Shown here: positions 11,876-23,600 of the stretch, piece by piece | How the letters are laid out: each line of letters begins with the position of its first letter | How positions within the stretch are numbered: position 1 is the first letter of the stretch | Source: Lunularia cruciata | Taxonomy: Eukaryota > Streptophyta > Marchantiopsida > Lunulariales > Lunulariaceae | Assembly: GCA_948567375.1 (NCBI GenBank) | Contig: OX419755.1 | Location: 20,465,001-20,529,000, forward strand | DNA length: 64,000 nucleotides | Direction: 5' to 3' | Notes under the pieces: model-generated | What the model saw: only the letters and a program-made list of their open reading frames with translations | The model's database searches: none | Told to the model about the DNA's origin: nothing | Position numbers and translations under genes: made by a program

Positions 11876-12480
11876 GTGGTCTTTTGATCCTCCTTGTTAT
11901 CCTACCCAATTGTCTTTTGATTTCTATTATACTTTCTCTTGAGGTAAATGAGTAGATGTAATGTATTTGCAAGAGGCTTATGGAGTACAAGTATTATTGT
12001 GCTTCATTTCTTGCATATTGCTTAAAATCAATCAATTGAGAAGTGGAGAGTGCTACAAGAGTATCTAGATTTCACTCAAAGTAAATCACTCTTCATATTT
12101 TGTTATGTGTATTTTAAGAAAGGTAAAAAGAGGCAACCTAGTTTTCTAATGGGAATTAGATAAGTAGATCAAGCAAAACTAAAATCAGACTTAGACCATG
12201 TGTTGAAGAATGGTCATGTGGGACAATGAATACTTACCTAAAACAAACATATTTACATCTTCTAAACAACAAACATATGGAACATCTCTCTATAGTAGAT
12301 CTAAACTATGGATTTGGGAGCATCCTTAAACATCCTATGTAGTGCATTAAGACCACTTTCTCTCAAGGAATGGGTTCCATTCTAGGAACACTATCAAGCT
12401 TGTAACTTTTGACTCTTTGTTAACAAGAGGGAGGGGAAGGAGACTCCAAGAAATTTTTTATGTAAACACTATGTATTTGA
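11876..12480. other. Spacer between E2 and E3, no gene
   Basis: AT-rich sequence that was continuous with 4084-5482 before E2 inserted. No coding frame or RNA gene is supportable. Confidence 0.6.
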
Positions 12481-12485
12481 CATAT

Positions 12486-13082
12486 TATAATACAAGCAGC
12501 TATATATATTATCTATTGGTGAAAATTGGCTTGGTAACATCTAAAAGGATGTTATGTACAATGGGCTAGGTAGATTAGATAGAGGTGTCACCAAAAGAGT
12601 ACTTCTACTAATAGGGCAAAAGTTGAAAATAGCTTGAAAACTTTAGAGCCAATTTCAAAGGCTTAAACATATGAATTAGGCCTCAAAATGAAAGAATCCC
12701 TGGCCTTGGGAGTGAAAGGTTGGCCTTCTCCCCATTATGATTCATCTCATCAAGAGCTTTCCAATGGTACCTCACCCATGTGAATCTGAGCTCCTTATAG
12801 GAAGATTCCCTAAAGATCCTCTTTGGTCAAACCCATTTGACCAACTAGATAGGACAAGGACTGACATATCACCCATCCAAACAACTAATACAAGGATGGA
12901 GCTTGCTTACAGGTCACCAATCCATGTATCTGATCCAAGGATGGAGCTTCCTTTGAGGGGATCCTCTTTGCTATATAATAAAGAGAAGGTGCTCCTTTGA
13001 GGCATTAAAGGATTGAGTGTGAAACCTGTGTTTTCTCTCTTGTATTTCTCTTTGAGAGTTCTATTGTCCTTAGAGTATAACA
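12486..13082 (+). repeat. E3 5' LTR
   Basis: 597 bp, starting TATAATACAAGC and ending AGTATAACA. Its promoter is probably the TATATAATAA motif at 12972-12981, which is shared by the other family members, about 110 bp before the LTR end. Confidence 0.93.
12972..12981 (+). promoter_or_regulatory. LTR TATA-box candidate
   Basis: TATATAATAA followed by AGAGAAGGTGCTCC is conserved at the same place in four of six LTR copies in the window (also 1221, 6223 and 31929), is slightly changed in the minus-strand copy, and is mutated to TACATAATAA in the E3 3' LTR (19321-19330). Conservation and position suggest the retrotransposon promoter. Confidence 0.65.
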
Positions 13083-13083
13083 A

Positions 13084-13095
13084 TGGTATCAAAGT
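13084..13095 (+). other. E3 primer-binding site
   Basis: TGGTATCAAAGT, one base after the 5' LTR, matches the 3' end of initiator tRNA-Met in its first eight bases. Confidence 0.87.
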
Positions 13096-13149
13096 GGGTG
13101 TTTTAATCCAAGAGAGTGGATCACCCCTCTTGGCAGAACATGAGCTACT

Positions 13150-14690
13150 AAAACTGAGTAATTTGAGGTGGAGAACATAATGCAATTGTTAGACTTGCAA
13201 AGTGCTTTAGAGAGTGGATGGGATGGATGCACCGGGAGGAAAATTTCCTACACCTAGCTTCCCATTCTTGAATTCATTCTATATCAAGATTATATACATC
13301 CAATGTGAGCAAATGAGAGTATCTCTAGTTTATCACTTTGGAGCAAAATTCATGGACAAAGTGATGAATTCACCAAACCCAATGATTCTGTTTGTGGTGG
13401 TATATATCAAAGAGTGGGATTTGACAATCTACATTCTATTATTATGTTATGGATCTGAATGTACCAAGTCCTCACCTTTTCAACACGCAAGTAGAAATCC
13501 ATTATGTAGTTAGACCAAAAGTGATGTTTAGGGATTTTGTAATCCACAATTTTGGAGAGGAATATTATCAACAAGTGATAGCCTCTGAGGTTCCAATGGT
13601 AGTCCCCATAGTTTGTGCACCCCCCTAAGTGATCAATTTAACCGTTTATTGAAGTAGGAAGTAGCAATTGAATATTGGTCGTGTAGGAATCATGGATCCA
13701 CAATTGTAGGAGTTGATGCAAGGAGCGCATGGGATGTTGAACAAGTTTTGAGAAATCAAAATGACCATGGAGGAATTGCAAAATCAAATACATACTGTCA
13801 AGAATGATCAAGTAATGCAAGAAGAGTAGCCGTCTCAACAACCAGCACCAACAGTTGAAGTTCTTGAAGAGTTATGCATGCCAATGACACCAATTCCAAT
13901 CAAAAACCATGCCAAGTTGTAACTACAAATGAAAAAGAAGTGCAATATTGAGCCTTACAAGGGATAGCATTCCATGGGAGTAGTGGAAAATTGGATATCA
14001 AGAATGAATTAATACCTTTGACTTTTCACAACAAAGATCACTAATCATTCTACATGTGTGTTTGCGTGTAGGTATTTGAATGATATACCTCTTACATGGT
14101 ATGACGCCTGGGAACAATCATTGCTAGTAGAAGGAAGAGAGGTCAAGTGAATAGCCATGCAAGAAGGGCTACTCAAGTATTTTCAATCTATGGATTCCAT
14201 GCAAATGGCCTGAACCAAACTCTGGGAGGGATTGACGTAGAAAAATAGCATAGAAGAGTACATGGAGGCATTTTTGGATCTACAGATTATGATAACCAAT
14301 ATGAGTCCAACCAAAGCTCTTGAGAATTTCAAGAGGATTAAAGGAGCAGATTTGCCAAGAGGTAATGGTGAAAAATCTTTGTATTGTTTTTGAAGCCAAA
14401 GAATAGCAAGGGCACTTGGCGGAGGTGAAGCAATAACACTGATGCAAAACTATGGGGCCAAGATACACCATTTTGGTAGATCAATTCTTATGGAATTGGA
14501 CAGTATTTGGTTCTGAGATAGAGGAGCAAGACCTCTCTAAGGAGAATGGGGACGGATGCAAGAAAGGAGAGAAGGAGTTCTACAAGGAGAAGGGGCTCAA
14601 GTAGAACAACAATGATGTTACAATTGTGGCCAAATTATCATACCATCATCTTAGAGGCCCTTGGCCTTCATACAAGTGACTCCGAACCAC
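13150..14690 (+). pseudogene. E3 gag (broken)
   Basis: A decayed gag. Readable blocks are FHGSSGKLDI near 13970, YLNDIPLTWYDAWEQSLLVEG near 14075-14140 (normally YL...A..WY), LKYFQSMDSMQMA near 14171-14210, EYMEAFLDLQIMITNMSPTKAL near 14252-14320 and a zinc-knuckle remnant CYNCGQ near 14613-14630. Gag forms the particle that packages element RNA. Multiple stops and shifts. Confidence 0.75.
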
Positions 14691-14814
14691 ATGGAGAGGC
14701 AAATTGAAGAAAAAGATATGGAAACCGCATTGGAAAATGAAGATTGGCAATAAATATACCTTATGGCCTTACTTTCTCAATAAAGAAGAGTAAAAGCGGG
14801 GGAAGAGGACAAGC

Positions 14815-15180
14815 GTGCAAAGAAGGAGGAAAATAAACACACAATTAATTGTTGTAAATGGAATGCTGGAAGGCAATCCGGTGAGAGTGTTGATAGAGCT
14901 TAGGGCAACAAAGAATTTCTTGTCTTGCTTTGTTGCAATAAGGTTAGGGATGGAACTAGAGAAGGATGAGAAGGATAAAGAAGAGTTACCTAATGGTCAA
15001 ACAGAGAAGATTGAGTCATTCCTTGGAAAAGTAATACTCTTTGTAAGAGGGTATCGAGAAGTAATCAAGTGGCTAGTGATACAACTAGCTTGTTATGATG
15101 CAATCTTAGGTATGTCGTGGATGGAGTACTACAACCCCATGGTGGATTGGAGAAATATGGTAGTGAAAACTAGTCAATAG
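14815..15180 (+). pseudogene. E3 protease (active site lost)
   Basis: An open frame of about 120 codons with the retropepsin layout: VRVLIELRATKNFLS near 14881-14925, where the normal LIDSGAT has become LIELRAT so the catalytic Asp is Glu, and YDAILGMSWMEYYNP near 15094-15138, the second conserved motif. It is open but evidently inactive. Confidence 0.82.
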
Positions 15181-15429
15181 AAGATCTTTGGGATTAAAGG
15201 AAGATCACAAAGGCAAGAGTTGCCTTTTATATCATAAGGACCACATCTATTGATAAGACAAATAGATTGTTTCATTGGTTTAATAAGAGAAGTCCAAGTA
15301 CCCAACACAATGGACAAATTCATGAGAAATTGAAAGATGTAGTCAATGAGTTCCAAGTGTCTTTTTGGATGAATTACCTATAGGTTTACTATCAAAAAGG
15401 AGAGTGGATCATAAAATTGAGATACATCT

Positions 15430-16200
15430 TGGGAAGGCACCTCCTTGCAAGGCCTCATATTGACTATCACCTCATAATTTGGGGGAGTGTAAGGCTCAAA
15501 TCAAGGATATGTTGCATAAGGGGTTTATCCAACCTAGAGTATCACTATATGGGGCTCCTATATTGTTTGTGAAGAAAAAGGACGGAACAATATTCATGTG
15601 CATTGACTACCGGGGACTGAATCAACAAATGGTGAAGAAAAAATATCCATTACCTTGCATAAATGACTTATTTGATCAACTCAATGGGGCAAGGCACTTC
15701 ACTAAACTTGATTTGTGAAGCGGTTACAACCAAATCAGGATTGCAAAAGAAGACATACAAAAACTGGTCTCTCAAACAAGGTGTGGTCACTTTGAGTACT
15801 TGGTGATGCTGTTTGGCCTCACTAATGCTCCAACCCCTTTCATGAGTTTGATGAATGATATATTTTTTCCATACTTAGATAAATTTTTATCATTTTTCTT
15901 GATGACATCTTAGTCTACAATAGGATGTTGATAGAGCACAAGCAACATCTACGAGAAGTCTTCTAAATTTTGCAACAAAATCAATTGTATGCCAAAATCT
16001 CAAAGTGCAAGTTTGGCAAATCTGAAGTAGACTACTTAGGGCATAAAGTAAGTGTAGAAGGTATCCAAGTGTTAAAAGATAAAATAGAGTTCATTCAAAA
16101 ATAGAGTCCTCCAGAAGATCAGATTCAACTCAAGAGTTTCTTGGAATTGATGGGGTTTTATTGTTGAGTTGTCAAGGACTTCTCCAAGATTGCACAACCT
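15430..16200 (+). pseudogene. E3 reverse transcriptase (broken)
   Basis: The frame 15479-15718 reads [43 protein letters not shown] and FTKLDL followed by a TGA. It continues with [12 protein letters not shown] and [14 protein letters not shown]. After a frameshift the catalytic loop [10 protein letters not shown] is intact (Asp pair at 15901-15906), followed by YLGHKV near 16035 and FLELMGFYC near 16138. Confidence 0.88.
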
Positions 16201-16289
16201 CTAACAACACTATTAGGAAACGGAAAGAGGTGGATATGGGGAACCACACAAGAATTAGACTTTCAAGAGTTGAAAGATGCATTACTACA

Positions 16290-16773
16290 TGCACTAGTCT
16301 TGAAATGGTATGACCCAAAACATCCAATCAAGATGGCTATAGATGCATCAAGTGCATCAACAATAGGAGCAATCCTACAACAACAATGGTAAGATAGATG
16401 GCACACAATTGTATATTTCTCTCATAAATTGCTACCGGTAGAATGCAACTATCCCATCACCTAATGAGAAGAGTTGGCCATTGTCCTTGCAACCAAGCAT
16501 TGGAAGCACTATTTGGGTGAGAAGGCATTTGTGGTAAAGATGAATCACAAACCTCTAGTCTACCTTGAGGCACAAAAAGATCTTTCTTTTCAACAGATTT
16601 GGTGTGCAAAGTGGAGACAAAAATTCAACATGACAATCAGATATATGGAAGGCAAGAAGCAACTTGCAAATGCATTCACCCAAATGCCAATGGCAAACAA
16701 TTTGGTGGTAGAAATCAAAATGAACCCTAAATTTTGGCCCAAGATTCTTAATGCTACAAAAATTGATCCATAG
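16290..16773 (+). pseudogene. E3 RNase H (broken)
   Basis: Readable blocks are KMAIDASSASTIGAILQQ near 16330 (first catalytic Asp region), YFSHKLLPVECNYPIT near 16413, then EELAIVLATKHWKHYLGEKAFVV near 16470-16540 and VYLEAQKDLSFQQIW. An isolated stop interrupts it at 16390-16392 (TAA). Confidence 0.85.
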
Positions 16774-16859
16774 ATTGTAGGTTTTCAATCATCCAAAGGC
16801 ATCACCAACACCCAAAGACTCACCTTTTATGATGACAAGGTTGTAGATCCTAGATGATA

Positions 16860-17976
16860 CGGATCTAAGAACAACCATCCTAGTGGAATATCATGATTTT
16901 TCCATTGTAGGTCACATCGGAATGGAGAAGGCCTTGGATGTAGTCAAACACCATTAATATTGGCCAAGATGAGCAACAATGTAATGGAATATGTTTGGAG
17001 CTTCCTACTTTGTCAAAAAGATAAGGCTTCTAATCAAGCTCCCATAGGACTCCTCCAACCTCTCCCCACTCTTACACAAAGTTGGGAACATGTAAGCATG
17101 GATATGGTTTGTGGATTGCCCAAGACCACCTCTAGGTTTGATTCCATCATAGTCTTTGTCTACCGACTCAACAAATGATTCATGTATGTCCTACCACCAA
17201 GGATGTGACTGCTCTGCAACTAGCTCAATTGTACTTAGATGCAATCTTTTCCTATCATGGCTTATCTTGAGTGCTCATCATAGATAGAGGCATTCAATTC
17301 ATTAGTTTGTTTTGGAGAACACTCTTTGGGTTCTTCAAAACCAAATTGGCTATGTCTGTAGCTTACCATCCATAGACTGATGGAAAAATAGAGAGGGCAT
17401 ATTACACTATTGAGGACATGCTTTGGAGCTTTGCTTTGGATGAGCAAGAGAGTTGGGACACCTTACTTCCATTGGTGGAATTGCTTAGAACAATTCATTG
17501 AATGCCTCCACACAAGTCATACTGTTCTTCCTTATGTATGAAGAGCATCCTTTCACACCTTCAAGCTTGATGAAGGTTTGTCCGGTGCCTACGAAGGTTG
17601 ATATTGTCAACACTTTTGTTTTTAGAATCCAACAAGGGGTGGAGCACGCCAAGCATAGGTTGCAGATTGCCCAAAATCAATAGGAGTAGTACATAGATGC
17701 ATACCACCAACACATGGAGTTCAATTTGGGAGACCAAGTCTGGTTATCAACCAGCAACCTCAAGTTAGTTGGTCCTTGTAAGCTCAGACCTCCTTTTATT
17801 GGACCTTTCTCCATCCTTTGTTGCATCGGCGTTGTTGCTTATCACCTTGAGCTACCACCACATATGAAGATCCACTAGGTGTTTCATATTTCCTTATTAT
17901 GCCGATATGCTCCCCGTCCGCCCCAAGGAGCATATCGGCATGCTTCTCTTCCATCCAAGAAAGTTGACCTTGTCCT
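16860..17976 (+). pseudogene. E3 integrase and GPY/F region (broken)
   Basis: HHCC remnants (FSIVGHIGMEKAL near 16894-16935) precede the core: WEHVSMDMVCGLPKTTSRFDSIIVFVYRL near 17083-17170 contains the first Asp (MDMVCGLP). Frameshifts follow; blocks for the second Asp and the Glu region are in other frames near 17270-17400. The GPY/F-type module lies near 17690-17890 (FNLGDQVWL, then KLVGPCKLRPPFIGPFSIL). A short inverted repeat at 17900-17940 lies near its end. Confidence 0.83.
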
Positions 17977-17977
17977 G

Positions 17978-18641
17978 TAACACCCATTTGTGCATGTGTG
18001 TGGTATTGTGATATTTAGCTTGGTATTACAAGTACTTAAGAGATATTATTTATATAGAGATAAAGGATGGTTCTATATTAATCATAGTTAGCTAAAGTTA
18101 GTCATAGATAAGATAAAGGGGGACCTTACTTTAGAGGAAGTAGAAAAGATGAGCACCATTATTTTGGATTTTAGTGTGTTGACTTGGTATTATTCCTAGG
18201 TGTTTGGCTTTGAGTAAAGAGTTGAGAACTCTTGGGCCCGTAAGCCTTTTTGTTTTGGATTCTCCATTAGTCCAAGGAAAGCTCATGTGAAGGAATCCTT
18301 GACTTAATGGTTGGGTCAAGATAAGACTACATGCTTAGGGGAATATGCCCATGTGAATGGATATTCCTTTCTACTTTTTGACTTTACTTGACTTTTAGTC
18401 TAGTAACTTGAGTTATTGCGGTAATTAGTAACTTTGGTACGTAACTATTTCACAAGTATATAAACAAGGGGTGAGGAGGTACTCATCATCCTTTCATTTT
18501 GCAACTATCTCTCTCTCATTGAGTTCTCTTGTGAGCAATGTCTTGAGTCTTGGAGTGTTAGCCTTGGAAGAGTATGATGGAGTTGGAGTTCCCTGCCTTC
18601 TTAGTCCATGGTGCGCTACCATAATAGCCATCAGAGGTTCA
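17978..18641 (+). mobile_element. Probable solo LTR of another family, inside E3
   Basis: 664 bp bounded by perfect 5-bp repeats TCCTG (17973-17977 and 18642-18646), beginning TAACACCC and ending GGTTCA. Removing it with one TCCTG joins the integrase and chromodomain frames of E3 without a shift. A TATA-like motif GTATATAAAC near 18455 and the lack of a coding frame suggest a solo LTR. The preceding TG would give the classic TGTAACACCC start, but that TG appears to belong to the target duplication. No second copy is in the window. Confidence 0.7.
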
Positions 18642-18647
18642 TCCTGA

Positions 18648-18878
18648 GTGAGAGACAAGCTGGCTCACAGTCCAACCTTGGTTGATGAGGTGGAGGAGTA
18701 TGAGGTCAAATACATTCTCCAGAAATGCATCCATGATACTTGCCATCCACGTGTGGAATATCTGGTCCATTGGAAAGTGTACCCACTCTACAAGGCAACA
18801 TGGGAGCCAACAACCAACACACCAATGTTATTTCAATCTTTTGAGCAACAAATTTGCAACAATGACGTTGCATCTTAA
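18648..18878 (+). pseudogene. E3 chromodomain
   Basis: A clear open frame of 76 codons. VEEYEVKYILQKCIHD begins near 18690, and RVEYLVHWKVYPLYKATWEP contains the conserved EYLV-WK and TWEP core with aromatic positions present. It ends 13 bases before the 3' LTR, at the stop just ahead of the polypurine tract, so it is the polyprotein C-terminus. It would recognise methylated histone tails and steer integration. The domain is intact but the polyprotein is not. Confidence 0.92.
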
Positions 18879-18891
18879 AAGGGAGGAGGTC
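18877..18891 (+). other. E3 polypurine tract
   Basis: AAAAGGGAGGAGGTC immediately precedes the 3' LTR. Confidence 0.87.
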
Positions 18892-19431
18892 TATAATACA
18901 AGCAGCTAGACATATTATCTAAAGGTGAAAATTGGCTTGGTAACGTCTAAAAGGATGTTATCTACAATGGGCTAGGTAGGTCAAATAGAGGTGTCACCTA
19001 AAGAGTACTTCTACTAATAGGACAGAAGCCAAAAATAGCTTGAAAACTGTAGAGCCAATTTTGGAGGCCTAAAAAATTGAATTAGGCCTTGAAAATAGAT
19101 AAAATCCCTTCTCCCTTTATGATTTATCTCATCAAGAGCTTTCCAATGGTACCTCACCCATGCAATTCTGAGCTCCTTATAGGAAGATTCTCTAAAGATA
19201 AGACAAGGATTAACATATCACCAATCCAAAAAACTAATCCAAGGATGGAGCTCGTTGACAAGTCAACAATCAATGTATCTGATCCAAGGGTGGAGCCTCC
19301 TTTGAGGGGATCCTCCTTGTTACATAATAAAGAGAAGGTGCTCCCTTAGGGCATCAAAGAATTGAGAGTGAAAACTATATTTTCTCTCTTGTATCTCTCT
19401 TGGAGAGTTCTCTTGTCCTTGGAGTATTACA
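18892..19431 (+). repeat. E3 3' LTR
   Basis: 540 bp, beginning TATAATACAAGC and ending GTATTACA. It aligns with the 5' LTR but is about 57 bp shorter because of internal deletions. The TATA motif is mutated. Confidence 0.93.
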
Positions 19432-19436
19432 CATAT

Positions 19437-20177
19437 CAACTTTAATGATAAAAAATGTAGCATTGAAGTGGATATAAGCAGGAATATTTGCAACAAACCA
19501 ACAAGACATGCAAGACTTAGGTAGGGGATTGACATGTGAGTGCATACACAAATTGACCATGTCGTGTAGAAGCATTAGCTTTTTGGTAAGCACTTGGTTC
19601 ACATAGTCGCTAGTGTTGCAAAGACTTGATTTCATTCATAACCAAAAATTCAACCAATTGAAGTAGTCTCACATCATTTGACAAATGACTTGTAAGTGAA
19701 TAGAGCTTCTAGAGTAATATGCTCTTATGAGCATTCATGTATATTTTTGTTGAATCTAGTGTATGAAAATATGGACAACTAAGATGTGGTCATTGCTCTT
19801 ACTCAACCAATTTTAAGTTATATCAAGCATCAAAGAAGAGATCACTCAAGGTACTACTTTACCATAGATTCATTGAAACAACAATCGATAGGATGCAAAT
19901 ACTTACAAAAGAGAGCATCTAAACTACACTAGTTTGTGTCTTAGATTGAGGACCATAAGGTTGGCAGATTTGTGCAAATTTGTAGCTCTCATAAAACATT
20001 TACTATTTTCCTACAACCCCTATTCATATTGTCTACAATTGTAGAGATGTTTTCACTTAAAAGATTACTCAATAACATATTCCTACTATGAGAATCATTG
20101 TGATCCATGTTAGAGTGTTTCTAGTTTGTTAGCATTGTTTCAAAAATTGATTCTACTTTTAATAGAGGAAAATGATC
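19437..20177. other. AT-rich sequence, no gene
   Basis: No coding frame, RNA gene or repeat relationship could be supported here. Confidence 0.55.
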
Positions 20178-20280
20178 AAAAAAATTGGACCATTTCTTGA
20201 TTTATGCATGTCATCCTTATGCAAGGGCCATGTTAATCTTCTATGTATTGCTCTAATTTTTTGGATGTCCCCAAAGGCAC
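20178..20280 (-). pseudogene. U6 snRNA pseudogene
   Basis: The minus strand resembles plant U6 snRNA over its whole length of about 103 bases: GGGGACATCC near the 5' end, AGAAGATTA, ATGGCCC-type block, AAGGATGACA, and the end AATGGTCCAA followed by a T-run. U6 is the catalytic-core RNA of the spliceosome. Differences are mainly G-to-A or C-to-T, many at CpG sites. No plant U6 upstream element or correctly placed TATA box is evident in the bases after 20280, so I judge it a retroposed or decayed copy rather than a working gene. Confidence 0.88.
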
Positions 20281-20465
20281 AATTTGAATCATGCAGTCAT
20301 GATTTGCATACTTGTTTATTCAAACATGTCTCCTAGGGAATTGGGATAGGCAAGAAAAACTACCAAGTTCCATGAAAATAGTTCCACCCCATTAACAAGA
20401 ATTGATGAAGTATACCTCAAATTCTAGAAGAAGTTGTAATCTCACTTTCAAGGAGTACCACTCTT

Positions 20466-20632
20466 GGTATCACCTTGGAATCCCAAAGATGTGCACAATC
20501 AGCCGTTCCACAACCCAACATTCCAAACCAACATCAAGGCTCAATAAATAATAAGTAAATATTTAATTTTTTAGGGTAATATTGTAGTAATAGTATTTGT
20601 TGAGTGTATTTTTGACATTTCCTCTTACAATA
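20466..20632 (-). repeat. Dispersed repeat F, copy 2
   Basis: Inverted, diverged partner of 4847-5025. Its left end on the plus strand reads TTGGTATCACCTTGG, similar to an initiator tRNA-Met primer site, which would put a lost LTR just to its left. Confidence 0.6.
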
Positions 20633-23600
20633 AAGTGTTAAATTTGCTTGGTTCCAAAATGAGAATGAATTTGTTTAGGTTTGCTAAGTGAAAAAGAAGG
20701 TCAGTCAGATATTAAGTAGAATTTCCCACTTATTAAGCGGGTTTGCTCCAAGAAGAATGTAACTTATTGCAACAAGTAGAATTTACAAAGTTAGAGAAAG
20801 TTCTTCTACTTGAGTGTAAATGGTTGTAATAAGGAATTACTCTAGAAGTCGTGTGTACGACCATGTACATTGCACATGGATCCATCAGATGGATGTGCAT
20901 ATTATAAACTACAAAACCTAGAGGATTCATAGGTCTTGGAAGAATGTCATCCTACTATTTCATATGGAGAAGAAGCCAGACTTCCTTTCCCAACTCCTGA
21001 TTTGTTTATTGTCAAAAGTCCAAAGTCCAAGTCCAAGACCAAACACAATATAGCAAAATTTGAGCACAATTCCACTTCAAGTGCAAGTACCAAATCAAGG
21101 ACCTATGTTCCTACATCCAAAGGGATAAAAGAAACACTTTCAAGTTTCTCATTTACCAAGTTTATTCTGGTTGATATGTGAGTTTTAAAGACGAATTGTG
21201 ATTGTCATTATGAATTGTGATTTGGGAATGCCATGTTAGAACCCTAGCAATCAAAAATGTTATTTTGTTACAATGCTAGTCTTGCAAGGTAAGGTAAGTA
21301 TGTGTGAGTCTTGCAATCATCTCTTGGTTAGAAGAGAAATCTTAGGATTTACATTTTGTGTATTTTTCTCAAGAATACTTTGGATATATATTATGTTAAT
21401 TAAATTTTCATCAAGTGTTTTTCTTGTCGGAGTTTAAGAGAGGGTCAAATTATCCATTACTTCTTATGGATACAAATTTTGTTTGCCACTTCCTTTATTA
21501 TGATTATAGTTCAGCATAAGTATTCATTTTTCATACAAGTGCTAAGGAAGCAAACCCATCTCCAGACAATACTGTATATATGTTAGTTCTAGTTATACTC
21601 CAACTATGTAGACTTTTAGTTCTAGTTGATCTATGTTTAACTCTTGAGGCAAATAACTAGATCATGATAAAACTGATCCACAAATAGAGATGTGATCCCA
21701 TCATATAAGATAGTAAATTCCTTATTATTAGATCTAGTTTCAAGAGTTACATGGTTGACTCACATACATGGAACGTAGTACTCTCTATGTGATTGAGTTG
21801 GAACTCCAATAATCCTTGCAAATTTTAGTAGTGGATAAGTGTTGATAGTCCTTGATAGTGGATTGAAACAAGTGCAGTAACTCATCATCATGAATTCCTA
21901 TCATTCAAATTTAGTACATCAATGATGAGAATTAAACTAGAAATGGTAACGACATAGGTCCAAAGTGATTGATTGCCTCAATATGGGATTTGGCTGGTTG
22001 ATGGTGGTTAAGTATGATGATCTTAAATTAACTATTGTGATATATTTTATGTAGTTGTTTAAACAATTATGCATATCTTCCACATTTGTGATGCTCAGAC
22101 AAGTTTAAGTTCAAGACTTAATATCATAGATTGTTAGGCAATAGTTCCTCTATCTTTACTAGGAACTTATGTTAGTTTAGTTTGAACATTTTCCCAACCA
22201 AATTTGCTTGCCCAGGGTTTGACCATTTGGTAGTGACTTCACTAATTGATTCATTTTTTACCTTTGAAAATGGATTCCATACTCACAATTTTACATGGAA
22301 TTCAAGAGCATCTGCACCTTCTATGCCATGAGGAAGACAAATGAGGTTTGCTTGTCAGATTAATAAAGTATTGTCATTGTAGCTAGGTTCACTTGTCATT
22401 ATATGGATTTACTTGAGTTTTTTGGGCTTGCTTGCTTGAAGGTGGCTTTGCTTGTTTGGTAGTGGGTGCAAGCAACTCAACCTCCATAAAAAGTACACCA
22501 TCTTCTTGCCAAGAAAACTCACTTAGGAGGCCTAAGAAAATTCATGTAAAATTAAGCAAACCCATATGGCAGCCCAAGTGAACCCATTTTCCAAGTGAAC
22601 TTCTATAACATCTGATTTTATTATTTATTTGTTAACATTTACATTGAAGCCATCTAGCAGCCCCACGAAAACCCTTGTTAGATAGATTTTGTTTATAGAT
22701 TTGAAACCCTAATTTAGATATTGCTTTTTTTAAATATTTGTTTCAAAATAATGATACTTAAGAGTATTCTCAAGCATTCCTTAGAGTATTAGGAATATAC
22801 TCCTGATTGTCAAAATTCTACTAAAATGCAAACAAACAAGTCAAACAATTAACACAATGAATAGTTTTACCGATAGAGTATACAAAGTGATTCTATCTCT
22901 TGCTTTAATTTTTAAAGAAGAAAACTAAAAGACACTCTATAGCTATTTTTGCCCCTTTTTTTTTAAAGATTACTTGATGTATATATAAAATAATATTTGT
23001 ATGATTTTTTCAAAAAACACTTTGCACTTCATCTCATGGAGAATTTATCTTTATTTTGAGATATATACTAAATTTTTGGTTGCACCTCTCTATGGCATGA
23101 AGAGCTTAAGCCCTTCCCCTATCTGTTTTTCTTTTAAACCATTGGTTTTTATTATTTATTCTAAAAATTTCACTAGGGTGCTAAAGCCATGTAAAATAGA
23201 GAGATATAGTAAGCTCAAGTGAACACATTTTCAAAGTTATCATCTACAATTATGAACAAGTGATTCCAACATTGGAGGTCAAACCCAGCTCACTTCAAGC
23301 AACCCCACCACTCTATGAGTTTTCAAAGACAAATGGTCCAAGAAAATCCAACCATTTGAAAAAAAAAAAAAATTCATGCAAGTAGACCAAAATTCTTTGA
23401 TAAACTTCAACTCATTCAGAACTTTCCAAATCTCAAAAAATTCCAAAATTTATTGATTTCCACCTATTTACAATAGTGAATCCATGTCTTTGGTGTTCAA
23501 ATTGCAAGGAGTAGAAATTGGGAATGGATTGTTATTGCTATTAGCATGGTCTATATCATTTGTTTATGCAAGTAAACTGACAATAACCTAATGTTCTTTG

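Larger units (their letters stand above)
12486..19431 (+). mobile_element. E3: full-length chromodomain gypsy element
   Basis: A complete dead LTR retrotransposon with perfect CATAT duplications (12481-12485 and 19432-19436). The 5' LTR is 12486-13082, the primer site 13084-13095, the polypurine tract 18877-18891 and the 3' LTR 18892-19431. Gag, protease, RT, RNase H, integrase and chromodomain occur in order. A 664-bp LTR-like insertion (17978-18641) lies between integrase and chromodomain. Both LTRs start with TATAATAC rather than TGTAATAC, so the TG-to-TA change was probably already in the parent copy. Solo LTRs of this family are at 568, 5574, 28031 and 31437. Confidence 0.95.

Noticed and set aside
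21420-22640. Possible gene in the long AT-rich stretch
   Set aside because: No frame above 60 codons with any motif; repeated GCTTG-type words look like decayed simple repeats.
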